Below are positions 8,281 through 16,315 of a DNA stretch of 64,000 bases, piece after piece (the first letter of the stretch is position 1; every line of letters begins with the position of its first letter). The stretch lies in NCBI GenBank assembly GCA_963674625.2, contig CAXXXO010000003.1, positions 310,001 through 374,000 on the forward strand. The letters are read 5' to 3'. The notes beneath the pieces were generated by a model that was given only the letters and a program-made list of their open reading frames with translations, searched no databases and was not told where the DNA came from. The position numbers and the translations under genes are program-made. The stretch comes from JALHFZ01 sp963674625 (lineage in GTDB: Bacteria > Synergistota > Synergistia > Synergistales > Aminobacteriaceae).

Positions 8281-8308
8281 TTGACCATTTTCCTCTATAT
8301 GGTAATAT
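8281..8308 (+). promoter_or_regulatory. Probable PFOR promoter
   Basis: TTGACC (8281-8286), 16-base spacer, TAATAT (8303-8308). It would give an unusually long leader of about 190 bases before the PFOR start codon. Confidence 0.5.
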
Positions 8309-8402
8309 CAACAGGTGAATTAAAGTGTTTTTTGGTCCATAAAGTTTTTTGCGGTTTCTACACAATGCAAATTTCTCTTCTTGAGGTACAATAGGAAGGG
8401 TT

Positions 8403-8433
8403 GAAAACGAAGAGAAGCATATTCTTCGTTTTC
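8403..8433 (+). promoter_or_regulatory. Perfect 11-base inverted repeat in the PFOR leader
   Basis: GAAAACGAAGA and TCTTCGTTTTC enclose a 9-base loop, followed by TTTTTGAG. As RNA this forms an AU-rich hairpin with a short U tract, so it could be a leader terminator; as DNA it could be a redox or metabolic operator. The sequence alone does not decide between these. Confidence 0.45.
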
Positions 8434-8508
8434 TTTTTGAGTGAATAAATAAATCAGGGGAAGCTCAATTTTCCAAGCTTATCCTGAAATTCAAGAGGGG
8501 GTACCTAA

Positions 8509-11500
8509 ATGAAAAGAAACTGGATAACGATGGACGGCAACACTGCCGCCGCGCATGTGTCCTATGCGTTCACGGAAGTGGCTGCCATCTATCCCATCAC
8601 ACCGTCCTCGAGCATGCCCGAAGTCATCGACGAATGGGCCGCCCACGGCAGAAAGAACATTTTCGGCAAAACGGTCATGGTAAGGGAGCTCCAGTCCGAG
8701 GCCGGAGCGGCAGGAGCAGTTCACGGCGCGCTTTCCGCCGGCTCTCTCGCGTCAACCTTCACAGCCTCCCAGGGACTGCTTCTCATGCTTCCCAACATGT
8801 ACAAAATCTCCGGCGAACTTCTTCCCGGCGTCTTCGACGTGAGTGCCCGGGCCGTCGCCGGCCACGCCCTGTCCATCTTCGGAGACCACAGCGACATCAT
8901 GGCCTGCCGCGCCTCAGGGTTCGCCCTCCTCGCCTCCGGAAGCGTTCAGGAGGTCATGGACCTCACGGCAGTCGCCCATCTCAGCGCAATCAAGGGAAGC
9001 CTCCCTTTCCTGGCCTTCTTCGACGGCTTCAGGACATCCCACGAGATTCAGAAGATCGACACCCTCGACTACGATGATCTCGCCAAACTCGTTGACTACG
9101 AAGCCCTTGCCCGCTTCAAGGCCCGGGCTCTCAATCCGGAACACCCCTATCAGAAGGGAACTGCCCAGAACCCGGACATCTTCTTCCAGGCGAAGGAAGC
9201 CATCAACCCCTTCTACGAGGTCATTCCTGATCTCGTCGAGTCCTACATGGAGGAGATCAAAAAACTTACGGGAAGGGAGTACCATCCCTTCAACTACTAC
9301 GGCGCTCCCGATGCCGAGAACATCATCGTTGCCATGGGATCGGTCTGCCAGACCATCGAGGAGACCGTGGACTATCTCAACGCCCGGGGAGAAAAGACCG
9401 GGGTGGTGGAAGTTCATCTCTACCGGCCCTTCTCGGAAAAGTACTTCTTCAACGTCCTTCCCGCCTCGGTAAAGCGCATCGCAGTGCTCGACCGCAGCAA
9501 GGAACCCGGAGCTCTCGGCGAGGCTCTCTACCAGGACGTCTGCACCCTGTTCCAGGATATGTCAGAAAAGCCCCTCATCGTTGGAGGACGGTATGGCCTG
9601 GGTTCGAAAGACACGACCCCGACCCATATCAAGGCCGTATTCGACAACCTCCGCCTCTATTCACCCAAGGACCACTTCACCGTGAGCATCAAGGATGACG
9701 TGACCGGGACCTCCCTTCCCGCAGGGGAGACCATCGTGGCCGCCCCCGAAGGTACGATCCGCTGCAAGTTCTGGGGCCTCGGCTCCGACGGCACAGTGGG
9801 AGCCAACAAGAACTCCATCAAGATCATCGGCGACGAGACGGACCTCTACGCCCAGGGATATTTCGCCTACGACTCAAAGAAGTCAGGCGGAATCACCATC
9901 TCCCACCTGCGCTTCGGCAAAAAGCCCATCAAGTCCACCTATCTCATCGACAACGCCGATTTCATCGCCTGCCACAAGCAGGAATACGTCAATCTCTATG
10001 ACGTCCTGGGCGGACTCAAGAAGGGCGGCACCTTCCTTCTCAACACCCAGTGGACCACCCTCGAGGACCTCGAGAAGAACCTTCCGGCCCGGGTGAAACG
10101 CTATCTTGCAAACAACGACATCTCCTTCTACATTCTCAACGGTACGGACATCGCCGAGGAGATCGGACTGGGCAACAGGACCAACGTAATCATGCAGTCC
10201 GCCTTCTTCAAGCTGACCAACGTCATTCCCCTCGACGACGCGGTCAAGTTCATGAAGGATGCCATCGACCACTCCTACGGCAAAAAAGGAGAAAAGGTCC
10301 TCGAAATGAACTACAGGGCTGTGGACGCAGGGATCCAGAATCTCAAGAAGATCGAAGTCCCCGCAGAATGGGCCGACGCCGACAAGGATCCCGAACTCGT
10401 CTGCGGTCTTCCCGAGGAAATCCCCGATTTCGTCCGGGATGTCTGCATGCCCATCAACGCCCAGCAGGGAGACAGCCTCCCCGTGAGCGCCTTCGTCGGC
10501 CGTGAAGACGGTCATTTCCCCTCCGGGACATCGGCCTACGAGAAGCGTGGCGTGGCGGTCAACGTCCCCGAATGGAAGAGCGAAAAGTGCATTCAGTGCA
10601 ACCAGTGCTCCATGGTATGCCCCCACGCCACCATCCGGCCGGTGGTCCTCACCGAAGCGGAATTCGCCAATGCCCCCGAGAATTTCGGTGCCGTGGACAT
10701 CAAGGGGAAGGAATTCCCGGGACACAAGTACAAGATGCAGGTCGATCCTCTCGACTGCATGGGGTGCGGCAACTGCGCCGACATCTGCCCCGTGGGCGCC
10801 CTCGAGATGAAGCCCATCGCCACCCAGATGGACCAGATCTGCAACTGGAACTTCGGAGTGGCAGTCTCCGACAAATCGGACCAGACCAATAAGTTCACTG
10901 TGAAGGGCAGCCAGTTCTCCACTCCCCTCCTCGAGTTCTCCGGCGCCTGCGCCGGCTGCGGCGAAACCCCCTATGCGAAGCTCGTCACCCAGCTCTACGG
11001 CGACCGCATGGTCGTGGCCAACGCCACGGGCTGCTCCTCCATCTGGGGCGCGTCCGCTCCCAGCATGCCCTACACGAAGAACGCCAAGGGTCAGGGTCCT
11101 GCCTGGGCAAACTCACTCTTCGAGGACAACGCCGAGTACGGCTACGGAATGAAGCTCTCCATCGACACCACCGTGGGGTATGTCGTTGACGCCATGAACG
11201 CCCTCGTCGCCCTGGACATCCCCGAGGACATGAAGGCCATTTTCAGCGAATGGCTCGAGGCGCGGGACGACGGCGAGAAGTCGAAGGCGGCCTCCGAGAA
11301 GGTCCTCTCCGTCCTCGGACGGGACATCGGACCCGAAGGCAACCGCCTGCTGGCCGAAATCGCCTGCCGCAGCGACTACCTCGTCAAGAAGTCCGTATGG
11401 ATTTTCGGCGGCGACGGATGGGCCTACGACATCGGCTTCGGCGGCCTCGACCATGTTCTGGCCTCCGGCGAGGACGTGAACGTTTTCGTTTTCGATACGG

Positions 11501-12063
11501 AAGTCTACTCCAACACGGGCGGCCAGTCCTCGAAATCCACTCCCACGGCGGCCACGGCAAAATTCGCCGCATCGGGCAAACGGATCAAGAAGAAGGATCT
11601 CGGCAGAATCGCCATGACCTACGGCTACGTCTACGTGGCCCAGGTGGCCATGGGAGCCGATAAGAACCAGCTCATGAAGGCCCTCAAAGAGGCCGAGGCC
11701 TACAAGGGACCCTCCCTTATCATTGCCTACGCCCCCTGCATCAACCACGGCATTTTCGCCGGCATGGGGAAGGCCCAGGAGCAGATCAAGCGGGCCGTGG
11801 AGGCTGGATACTGGCATCTCTACCGCTACAGCCCCGACCTAGCCGACCAGGGGCAGAATCCCTTCATCCTCGACTCCAAGGAGCCGAAGGCGAGCTTCAA
11901 GGACTACCTCATGTCCGAGGTGCGCTACGCTTCCCTGAAGCAGTCCTTCCCGGACCTCGCAGAGGAGCTCTTCGACAAGGCCGAAAAGGACGCCAAGGCG
12001 AAGTACGAGATCTACAAGCAGCTCGCCGAGATGGGCAAGGAACCGGTCAAGGCCCAGGCGTAA
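8509..12063 (+). CDS. nifJ: Pyruvate:ferredoxin oxidoreductase, single-chain
   Basis: 1184 aa, the full length of a homodimeric PFOR. It oxidises pyruvate to acetyl-CoA and CO2, reducing ferredoxin. Domains in order: N-terminal alpha-type domain beginning MDGNTAAAHVSYAFTEV; gamma-type domain around residues 415-630; two 4Fe-4S motifs at about 694-755 (CIQCNQCSMVCP and CMGCGNCADICP); a further CAGCGETPY motif; and the TPP-binding segment GDGWAYDIGFGGLDH with TEVYSNTGGQ near residue 970-1010. GAGGGGG precedes the ATG. It stands alone between a long leader and a strong terminator. With ackA it forms the acetate/ATP branch; the ferredoxin at 32.9 kb is a possible electron acceptor. Confidence 0.97.
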   Translation: MKRNWITMDGNTAAAHVSYAFTEVAAIYPITPSSSMPEVIDEWAAHGRKNIFGKTVMVRELQSEAGAAGAVHGALSAGSLASTFTASQGLLLMLPNMYKISGELLPGVFDVSARAVAGHALSIFGDHSDIMACRASGFALLASGSVQEVMDLTAVAHLSAIKGSLPFLAFFDGFRTSHEIQKIDTLDYDDLAKLVDYEALARFKARALNPEHPYQKGTAQNPDIFFQAKEAINPFYEVIPDLVESYMEEIKKLTGREYHPFNYYGAPDAENIIVAMGSVCQTIEETVDYLNARGEKTGVVEVHLYRPFSEKYFFNVLPASVKRIAVLDRSKEPGALGEALYQDVCTLFQDMSEKPLIVGGRYGLGSKDTTPTHIKAVFDNLRLYSPKDHFTVSIKDDVTGTSLPAGETIVAAPEGTIRCKFWGLGSDGTVGANKNSIKIIGDETDLYAQGYFAYDSKKSGGITISHLRFGKKPIKSTYLIDNADFIACHKQEYVNLYDVLGGLKKGGTFLLNTQWTTLEDLEKNLPARVKRYLANNDISFYILNGTDIAEEIGLGNRTNVIMQSAFFKLTNVIPLDDAVKFMKDAIDHSYGKKGEKVLEMNYRAVDAGIQNLKKIEVPAEWADADKDPELVCGLPEEIPDFVRDVCMPINAQQGDSLPVSAFVGREDGHFPSGTSAYEKRGVAVNVPEWKSEKCIQCNQCSMVCPHATIRPVVLTEAEFANAPENFGAVDIKGKEFPGHKYKMQVDPLDCMGCGNCADICPVGALEMKPIATQMDQICNWNFGVAVSDKSDQTNKFTVKGSQFSTPLLEFSGACAGCGETPYAKLVTQLYGDRMVVANATGCSSIWGASAPSMPYTKNAKGQGPAWANSLFEDNAEYGYGMKLSIDTTVGYVVDAMNALVALDIPEDMKAIFSEWLEARDDGEKSKAASEKVLSVLGRDIGPEGNRLLAEIACRSDYLVKKSVWIFGGDGWAYDIGFGGLDHVLASGEDVNVFVFDTEVYSNTGGQSSKSTPTAATAKFAASGKRIKKKDLGRIAMTYGYVYVAQVAMGADKNQLMKALKEAEAYKGPSLIIAYAPCINHGIFAGMGKAQEQIKRAVEAGYWHLYRYSPDLADQGQNPFILDSKEPKASFKDYLMSEVRYASLKQSFPDLAEELFDKAEKDAKAKYEIYKQLAEMGKEPVKAQA

Positions 12064-12069
12064 AACCGA

Positions 12070-12104
12070 AAAGCGGAAGGAGATTTTCTCCTTCCGCTTT
12101 TTTT
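12070..12104 (+). terminator. Terminator of PFOR
   Basis: Stem AAGCGGAAGGAGA / TCTCCTTCCGCTT with a short loop and a following T7 run, 6 bases after the PFOR stop codon. Confidence 0.88.
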
Positions 12105-12214
12105 CAAAGAAGATACTCGTCTTTGTCCCTCGTGAATTTCCCTTTTCCTGAAGACCGGCAAGTTCGTTTCCCTCGGAGCAAATGACAGGAAAATTCCCTC
12201 TTCGCAAGGGCGTA

Positions 12215-12243
12215 TTGACCCCGCCTGCGATTCGGGGTAGAAT
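12215..12243 (+). promoter_or_regulatory. Promoter of the truncated tRNA-Pro copy
   Basis: TTGACC (12215-12220), 17-base spacer, TAGAAT (12238-12243), 14 bases before the tRNA 5' end. The same elements precede the intact copy at 17439. Confidence 0.65.
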
Positions 12244-12256
12244 ATCCCGGTCAGTA

Positions 12257-12322
12257 CGGGACGTAGCGCAGCCTGGTTAGCGTACCTGCATGGGGTGCAG
12301 GTGGTCGGAGGTTCGAATCCTC
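12257..12322 (+). pseudogene. tRNA-Pro(GGG), 3' end replaced at the island junction
   Basis: Identical to the intact tRNA-Pro at 17439 from the acceptor 5' strand CGGGACG through D arm, anticodon arm (loop ATGGGGT, anticodon GGG), variable loop and T-loop to GAATCCTC. The 3' acceptor strand CGTCCCG and CCA are missing; instead AAAGACTCGC follows. No acceptor stem can form, so no mature tRNA is expected. This is probably the original chromosomal gene cut by integration. Confidence 0.8.
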
Positions 12323-12355
12323 AAAGACTCGCAAAGCCTTGCAAATACTGAATCG

Positions 12356-12388
12356 AAAGCCTTCCTCTCAAGGGAAGGCATTTTTTTT
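12356..12388 (+). terminator. Terminator at the left island end
   Basis: Stem GCCTTCC / GGAAGGC with loop TCTCAAG (plus flanking A-T pairs) and a T8 run. It would stop transcription from the truncated tRNA promoter. Confidence 0.8.
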
Positions 12389-12522
12389 GAGTACCTGCCG
12401 ATGAGTTGTACTACAAGTAATCCCCCTCTTCCGATTGTCAAGGTTCCCTTGAAATGTTAACTTTTTTGATGAGATGAGTAGGAAATAGCAAGTGGGTCGT
12501 CAACACTTTAACGGACAGAAAG

Positions 12523-13335
12523 TTAAGCAACGGCGGCTGAATTATTCTTGTACCAGGCTTCCAGCCATTTCAACGGACTCAGATAACCAAGCCGCTTTTG
12601 TATCCGCTTCGTATTGTAGAATCCCTCGATGTACGCAAAGATCCCATGTCTGGCCTCTTCCCTTGTGTTGAAATGGACCCAGTGAACCGCCTCTTTCTTC
12701 AATGTGGCGAAAAAACTCTCGCTCCAGGAATTGTCTCCGGGCATACCTACCCTCGAAAAGCTTTGACGGATTTTCCTGCCGCTTATGTAGGCCGTGACCT
12801 TCTCCGACGTGTACTGGCTGCCTCTGTCGCTGTGAAAGATACACCCCCGGGGCAGATGCCAGCTCCTTACTGCCTCTCGGATAGTTTCAAGCACCAACTC
12901 CGCCTTCATCGGCTCCGACATGCCTGAGGCGAGTATCATTCCGCTCGCCACATCCTTTACCTGGCAGAGATAGGCGAAGCCCTCCTGCGTACGGATGTAG
13001 CTGATATCGCTGGAAAGTACCTGAAACGGACGGTCTATCTGAAGTCCACGCACCAGGTTCGGATATCCATCCCCCCGCGCCTTTCTGCTGTCCGTCAGGG
13101 ACCGCTGCTTTCTTCTCAGATGGATCGACCTCAGTTCTTCCTCTTCCATGCATCTCCGGACCTTTCTGTAAGATGCCCTGAATCCCTGAAGCCGAAGCTT
13201 TCCGCAGATCCGGTCCGCTCCATAGGTCCCTCCACTTTCCAAAAATATCAGCCTGACTCTTTCCCTGTATTGGGCCGTTCGGTCCTCCCTGGTTCTCCGC
13301 TCTTTCTTCCATCCGTAATATCCGCTCCGCGACAC
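12523..13335 (-). CDS. IS3-family transposase OrfB (DDE integrase domain)
   Basis: 270 aa counted from the first available start; in the element it is expected as the C-terminal part of an OrfAB fusion. The DDE catalytic residues are visible: first Asp in SSDISYIRT, second in FHSDRGSQYTS, and Glu in SWSESFFATLKKE. An N-terminal HTH_21-type region (GYYGWKKE, then YGADRICGKL) precedes the rve domain. The frame stays open upstream to the A7 slippery run, encoding VKYRFIAAHPEYPEKKW, the usual IS3 junction. It looks intact. Confidence 0.92.
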   Translation of the reverse strand: MSRSGYYGWKKERRTREDRTAQYRERVRLIFLESGGTYGADRICGKLRLQGFRASYRKVRRCMEEEELRSIHLRRKQRSLTDSRKARGDGYPNLVRGLQIDRPFQVLSSDISYIRTQEGFAYLCQVKDVASGMILASGMSEPMKAELVLETIREAVRSWHLPRGCIFHSDRGSQYTSEKVTAYISGRKIRQSFSRVGMPGDNSWSESFFATLKKEAVHWVHFNTREEARHGIFAYIEGFYNTKRIQKRLGYLSPLKWLEAWYKNNSAAVA

Positions 13336-13397
13336 TCTCAGAACTACAGCCCACTTCTTCTCCGGATATTCCGGATGTGCCGCGATGAAGCGATATT

Positions 13398-13679
13398 TTA
13401 CCTCTGCTGCTTCGCGAAGTAGGCCGCGGCTTTTTTTAGCATGTCACGCTCCATCCGCAGTTCTGCATTTTCCAAGCGGAGCACCTTCAGTTCTTCTTCC
13501 AATGTTGCTGCGGCGGTTTTGTCTCCCAGGGCCGTATACCGCTGCCGCCACCGATGGAGCATGCTTGCGGTGATTCCCAGATCTTCTGCCACTTCCCTGA
13601 CCGGCTTCGGGCTCGCATAGCTCAGTTTGACAGCGTTCTTCTTGAATTCCTCGTCATATTTCCGTCTCGTTAAGGACAT
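13398..13679 (-). CDS. IS3-family transposase OrfA (HTH protein)
   Basis: 93 aa. Starts with TRRKYDEEFKKNAVKL, has a helix-turn-helix (VREVAEDLGITASMLHRWRQRY), and a C-terminal leucine-zipper-like coiled coil (EEELKVLRLENAELRMERDMLKK). Near its end the message contains CTAAAAAAAGCC at 13431-13437. Slipping back one base there joins OrfA to the open OrfB frame, the standard programmed frameshift of this family. Confidence 0.92.
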   Translation of the reverse strand: MSLTRRKYDEEFKKNAVKLSYASPKPVREVAEDLGITASMLHRWRQRYTALGDKTAAATLEEELKVLRLENAELRMERDMLKKAAAYFAKQQR

Positions 13680-13733
13680 GCACGTAAGGTCTCCTCTCCT
13701 TCGGGTTAGACTACCTTAATCTGCTGTCCGTTA

Positions 13734-14137
13734 TTGTAGCGGAGACCCATGCACCTGTGTCCTCAAAGGAACGATTATAGGGTAGATTATGTGGCTCATG
13801 GACCTTTAGAATCAGATAGAAGGCCATTCCTCCCCTCTTGCGGGATTTTCAAGTTCAATGCGGCAAACAAATATATCCTCATTTTCCTCGAGACAAAAAG
13901 AGTAAATTTACAAAAAAACTTGAAGTTCGTCCACACGACATAATGATACATCTCAAAAACCTTGGAGGCTATTTAATTTTCTCAAAAACTTATATTGGAC
14001 AAAAGTGATGGAAAGAGATACTATTCAATTAGAAGACAAAATTCTTTAAAATTATACATTTCCCACTTAATTAAATAATAGCTTACTCTAATATAATGAT
14101 TTAAAAAGTACGATCAGATCAAAGAGGTGAGACATAT
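13734..14137 (+). other. AT-rich non-coding stretch before the HEPN gene
   Basis: About 400 bases between the IS and the HEPN-motif gene, much more AT-rich than the flanking chromosome. A promoter-like pair TTGGAC (13995-14000), 18 bases, TACTAT (14019-14024) lies in it, and a TATAAT occurs at 14092-14097. I see no credible gene; the 64-codon frame at 13749 has no ribosome-binding site and no recognisable family. Confidence 0.5.
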
Positions 14138-14776
14138 ATGTGTGAGGAAACGCATAACAAAGTTAAGAAAGATATAAAAAAACCGACCTATAAATATATT
14201 GAGGCTGATTCAATAATATATGGGCTCAGTGATGATTATGCTTTCACAATAAATGAGTATTTTTGTATTTATTCTTTTTTTGTTACCTATTCTTTGTGTG
14301 CTAAGCAGAGCTCAAAGAAACGACGAATAGAGGATTATGGTTGGCAAGCAGAAGAAGGTAAAAAAACAACCATAGTAACAAGCCGCCTCAAGGATGCTCT
14401 TTCAACAGCTCTTGATTTGGATTCTGACCCGTTCTTCATTTTTACAGAAGACAATGATCTCAAGGCCCGGTTTGCGGAGGTAAACCTTAAAGATGGAAAA
14501 CCAACAGATATATCAACTGAACGTGCTGTCATAGGAAAAACCTCCGGTTCAAACCCTTACTTCAAGTTGTTTTACCGAATAAGGAATGCCCTTGCACATG
14601 GGAAATTTATACTCAAAAATGCTCCTAGCGGCGAACAAATAATTTTGATGCAAGATAATGATAATGCCAATGTAACCGCAAGGATTATTCTAAAAAAGTC
14701 GACTCTTCTTAGTTTTATCCGCATAACAGACGGCAAGAGAAGATGTTTTATTGGACAGTTAAGCGGCCAGATTTAA
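14138..14776 (+). CDS. HEPN-motif protein of unknown function
   Basis: 212 aa preceded by GAGGTGAG. Near residues 148-153 it has RNALAH inside YRIRNALAHGKF, the RxxxxH signature of HEPN ribonuclease-type domains, followed by the usual glycine. I do not recognise the full-length family. HEPN proteins often act as RNases in toxin-antitoxin, abortive-infection or CRISPR-associated systems. No MNT-type nucleotidyltransferase or other partner gene lies beside it. Composition is AT-rich and unlike the chromosome, and it sits within an integrated island, so horizontal acquisition is likely. A defence role is inference from motif and location. Confidence 0.7.
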   Translation: MCEETHNKVKKDIKKPTYKYIEADSIIYGLSDDYAFTINEYFCIYSFFVTYSLCAKQSSKKRRIEDYGWQAEEGKKTTIVTSRLKDALSTALDLDSDPFFIFTEDNDLKARFAEVNLKDGKPTDISTERAVIGKTSGSNPYFKLFYRIRNALAHGKFILKNAPSGEQIILMQDNDNANVTARIILKKSTLLSFIRITDGKRRCFIGQLSGQI

Positions 14777-15857
14777 AGCCTTGCTATATTCCAATGAGCT
14801 GATCGAAGGTATACCCCCTAAGGAGGAAAAAGTATTTTCTGGCGGGCCATACCTGTGTGTGTAAAGAAGGCCCCCACGTCCACAGCCCCCCTTTTCATAG
14901 GAAAGGGTATACCGGGTACCCCTAAAAGGGAAAGATTATTCTAGGCATGCCTAATGATGGGCCAGGAATGCCCTAGGTTGAATCATTTTCTAAAAGGCAT
15001 ACCCAGATGATCATCCTATCAAGGCCATATCGTTCAATACAGAGCATTCTAGGGGCTAAATTTCCCCTGCTCTTTTTCTTGCGGTGGAGTTACAAGAGCA
15101 ACTGTTTTTTTCAAACCCTTCCCTCCGTCAGGAGAATATAATCTTCTAGAGCTTAATGTGTATCCCCACTGGTTAGGTAAGCATGCTTGGAAAAAAACCT
15201 TTTAGGGGAGATACTTATTAAAAGTTTCAGTATGAAAGTTCCATGATTGAGATTACAAGGCTCGAAAAATATCCTTGCGAAATCCTACATTCCTAAAGTA
15301 GATTGCGCCAAAAGAGAGCTAGTTTTTTAATGACGTGAACCAGCTTCTAAAAGTTAATCTCCAGAGAGCTATTGAGGAGGTAGGGAAACGGGTTCCCTGC
15401 ATGACTGGCGGTTACAAGGTCAGTGTTATGAAGTTTTTGGATTAGAAAGAAGCTTTCTTATTACTAAATCCAGGTTTGTATGTTGGTGCGGTTCGCTAAA
15501 ATCAAAGCGGCTGATTAAGACTTTTTCTATTCTGGTGAATAAATGCTCCGAACAGGCGGGAAGCTTTTTCCTGCGATTCATCAAAGAACAGAAAAAGAAT
15601 AATGTCTAATCATTTGTTCTCTTTTATTATTTTTTTTTCGGTAATCAAAACCCCGCCGCAATAAGAATCCACGATATCCGTGGAAACGGGGAATGTTGTA
15701 AAGTATCAGCATCCAAATGTGGGGGGGCAGCTATGGAGAAATACAAGGTATAGCCAAATTATTAAAATGTTTTTTAAGAATACTTATTGTTTTCTGGTCT
15801 AAAAAGTATTCAGCAATATTCCGATTGGTAAATTTAACTTGAAGGAGGTTGGGTGTT
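14777..15857 (+). other. 1.1 kb non-coding, palindrome-rich island DNA
   Basis: No reading frame with a credible start and family was found. The left part (14806-15005) has at least six variants of a short palindromic motif around GGTATACC / AGGCATGCCT. Further on are an imperfect palindrome at 15437-15474 centred on AAGCTT, and a two-tier hairpin at 15651-15691 (outer CCCCG/CGGGG, inner TCCACG/CGTGGA). It may hold structured RNA, protein-binding iterons, or decayed genes. Confidence 0.5.
15651..15691. other. Two-tier hairpin in island DNA
   Basis: Outer arms CCCCG (15651-15655) and CGGGG (15687-15691) enclose inner arms TCCACG (15668-15673) and CGTGGA (15679-15684) with a 5-base loop. No T run follows, so it is not a standard terminator; a T9 run precedes it. 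Confidence 0.4.
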
Positions 15858-16076
15858 ATGGTTGCTATTTTAGGTATACTGGGGATAGTTCTTTTTTTAC
15901 TTTTAACTGTTTCGGGAAGAGTGAATCAGGGTGGTGTTATGTTGGGGATAATCATTTTCATAGGTGCTATCGTAATAAAAGGCTTTCCTGAAGGATTGTG
16001 GATTGGTGGAATAATTAACCTGTTTATAGACTTTGGTAGTCTTCTGTCATTGCCATTTCTTTTAAAGAATAAATAA
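15858..16076 (+). CDS. Small membrane protein, unknown
   Basis: 72 aa from ATG 15858, chosen because GGAGG lies 9 bases upstream; a TTG nine bases earlier is less well placed. Three hydrophobic stretches cover almost the whole protein: about residues 2-20, 27-43 and 48-68, with few charged residues. It resembles no family I recognise. The island context makes a phage- or plasmid-type membrane function possible, but there is no direct evidence. Confidence 0.55.
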   Translation: MVAILGILGIVLFLLLTVSGRVNQGGVMLGIIIFIGAIVIKGFPEGLWIGGIINLFIDFGSLLSLPFLLKNK

Positions 16077-16123
16077 ATCAACTTACAAAGGATCTTTACG
16101 AGCTATCGTCCAATATGGTGTAT

Positions 16124-16158
16124 GGACCAATCAGGTGGCGCTCCCGTCTGATTGGTCC
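16124..16158. repeat. Perfect 11-base inverted repeat downstream of the integrase gene
   Basis: GGACCAATCAG (16124-16134) and CTGATTGGTCC (16148-16158) around a 13-base GC-rich loop. It lies between the 3' ends of the small membrane protein gene and the integrase gene. It could terminate transcription in both directions, although no T run follows. Confidence 0.45.
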
Positions 16159-16315
16159 GATGCTTGCTTTCCGTCTTTTGAAAACTACTCCTGTGATGAC
16201 TTCTCCAAGAAGTTCATAGTCTTTGAGTTTCCACTATTTCTTCTTTGCTTTCTGTTAGTGCGTTATTTAAGGTTATCCTCACAACAAAAATGGATTTGAC
16301 TTCATCCTGCCAGGA

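Larger units (their letters stand above)
8168..8508 (+). other. Intergenic region upstream of PFOR
   Basis: A 341-base AT-rich gap between divergently oriented trmB and PFOR. It contains a good promoter (8281-8308) and a perfect 11-base inverted repeat (8403-8433), both described separately. No ORF with a credible start is seen. Confidence 0.7.
12193..12322 (+). repeat. Left direct repeat of the tRNA-Pro island (promoter plus tRNA body)
   Basis: About 130 bases matching 17376-17504. Identity is perfect from the -10 region to the tRNA T-loop; a few mismatches occur in the promoter spacer and upstream. It marks the left end of the integrated element. Confidence 0.75.
12509..13733 (-). mobile_element. 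IS3-family insertion sequence
   Basis: About 1.23 kb bounded by imperfect inverted repeats: TAACGGACAG at 12509-12518, and CTGTCCGTTA at 13724-13733, with similarity extending inward (16 of 19 positions). It carries orfA and orfB in the classic overlapping -1 arrangement. I could not identify a target-site duplication, and the exact ends may lie a few bases outward. Confidence 0.8.

Noticed and set aside
9883..10725. 280-codon minus-strand frame inside PFOR
   Set aside because: Antisense shadow without ribosome-binding site or recognisable motif.
12257..12345. First tRNA-Pro copy as a functional tRNA
   Set aside because: The sequence after the T arm cannot pair with the 5' acceptor strand CGGGACG and no CCA follows in place.
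14777..15857. CRISPR array in the repeat-like island region
   Set aside because: The motifs are short, variable and unevenly spaced; no direct repeats of 23-40 bases with regular spacers, and no cas genes.
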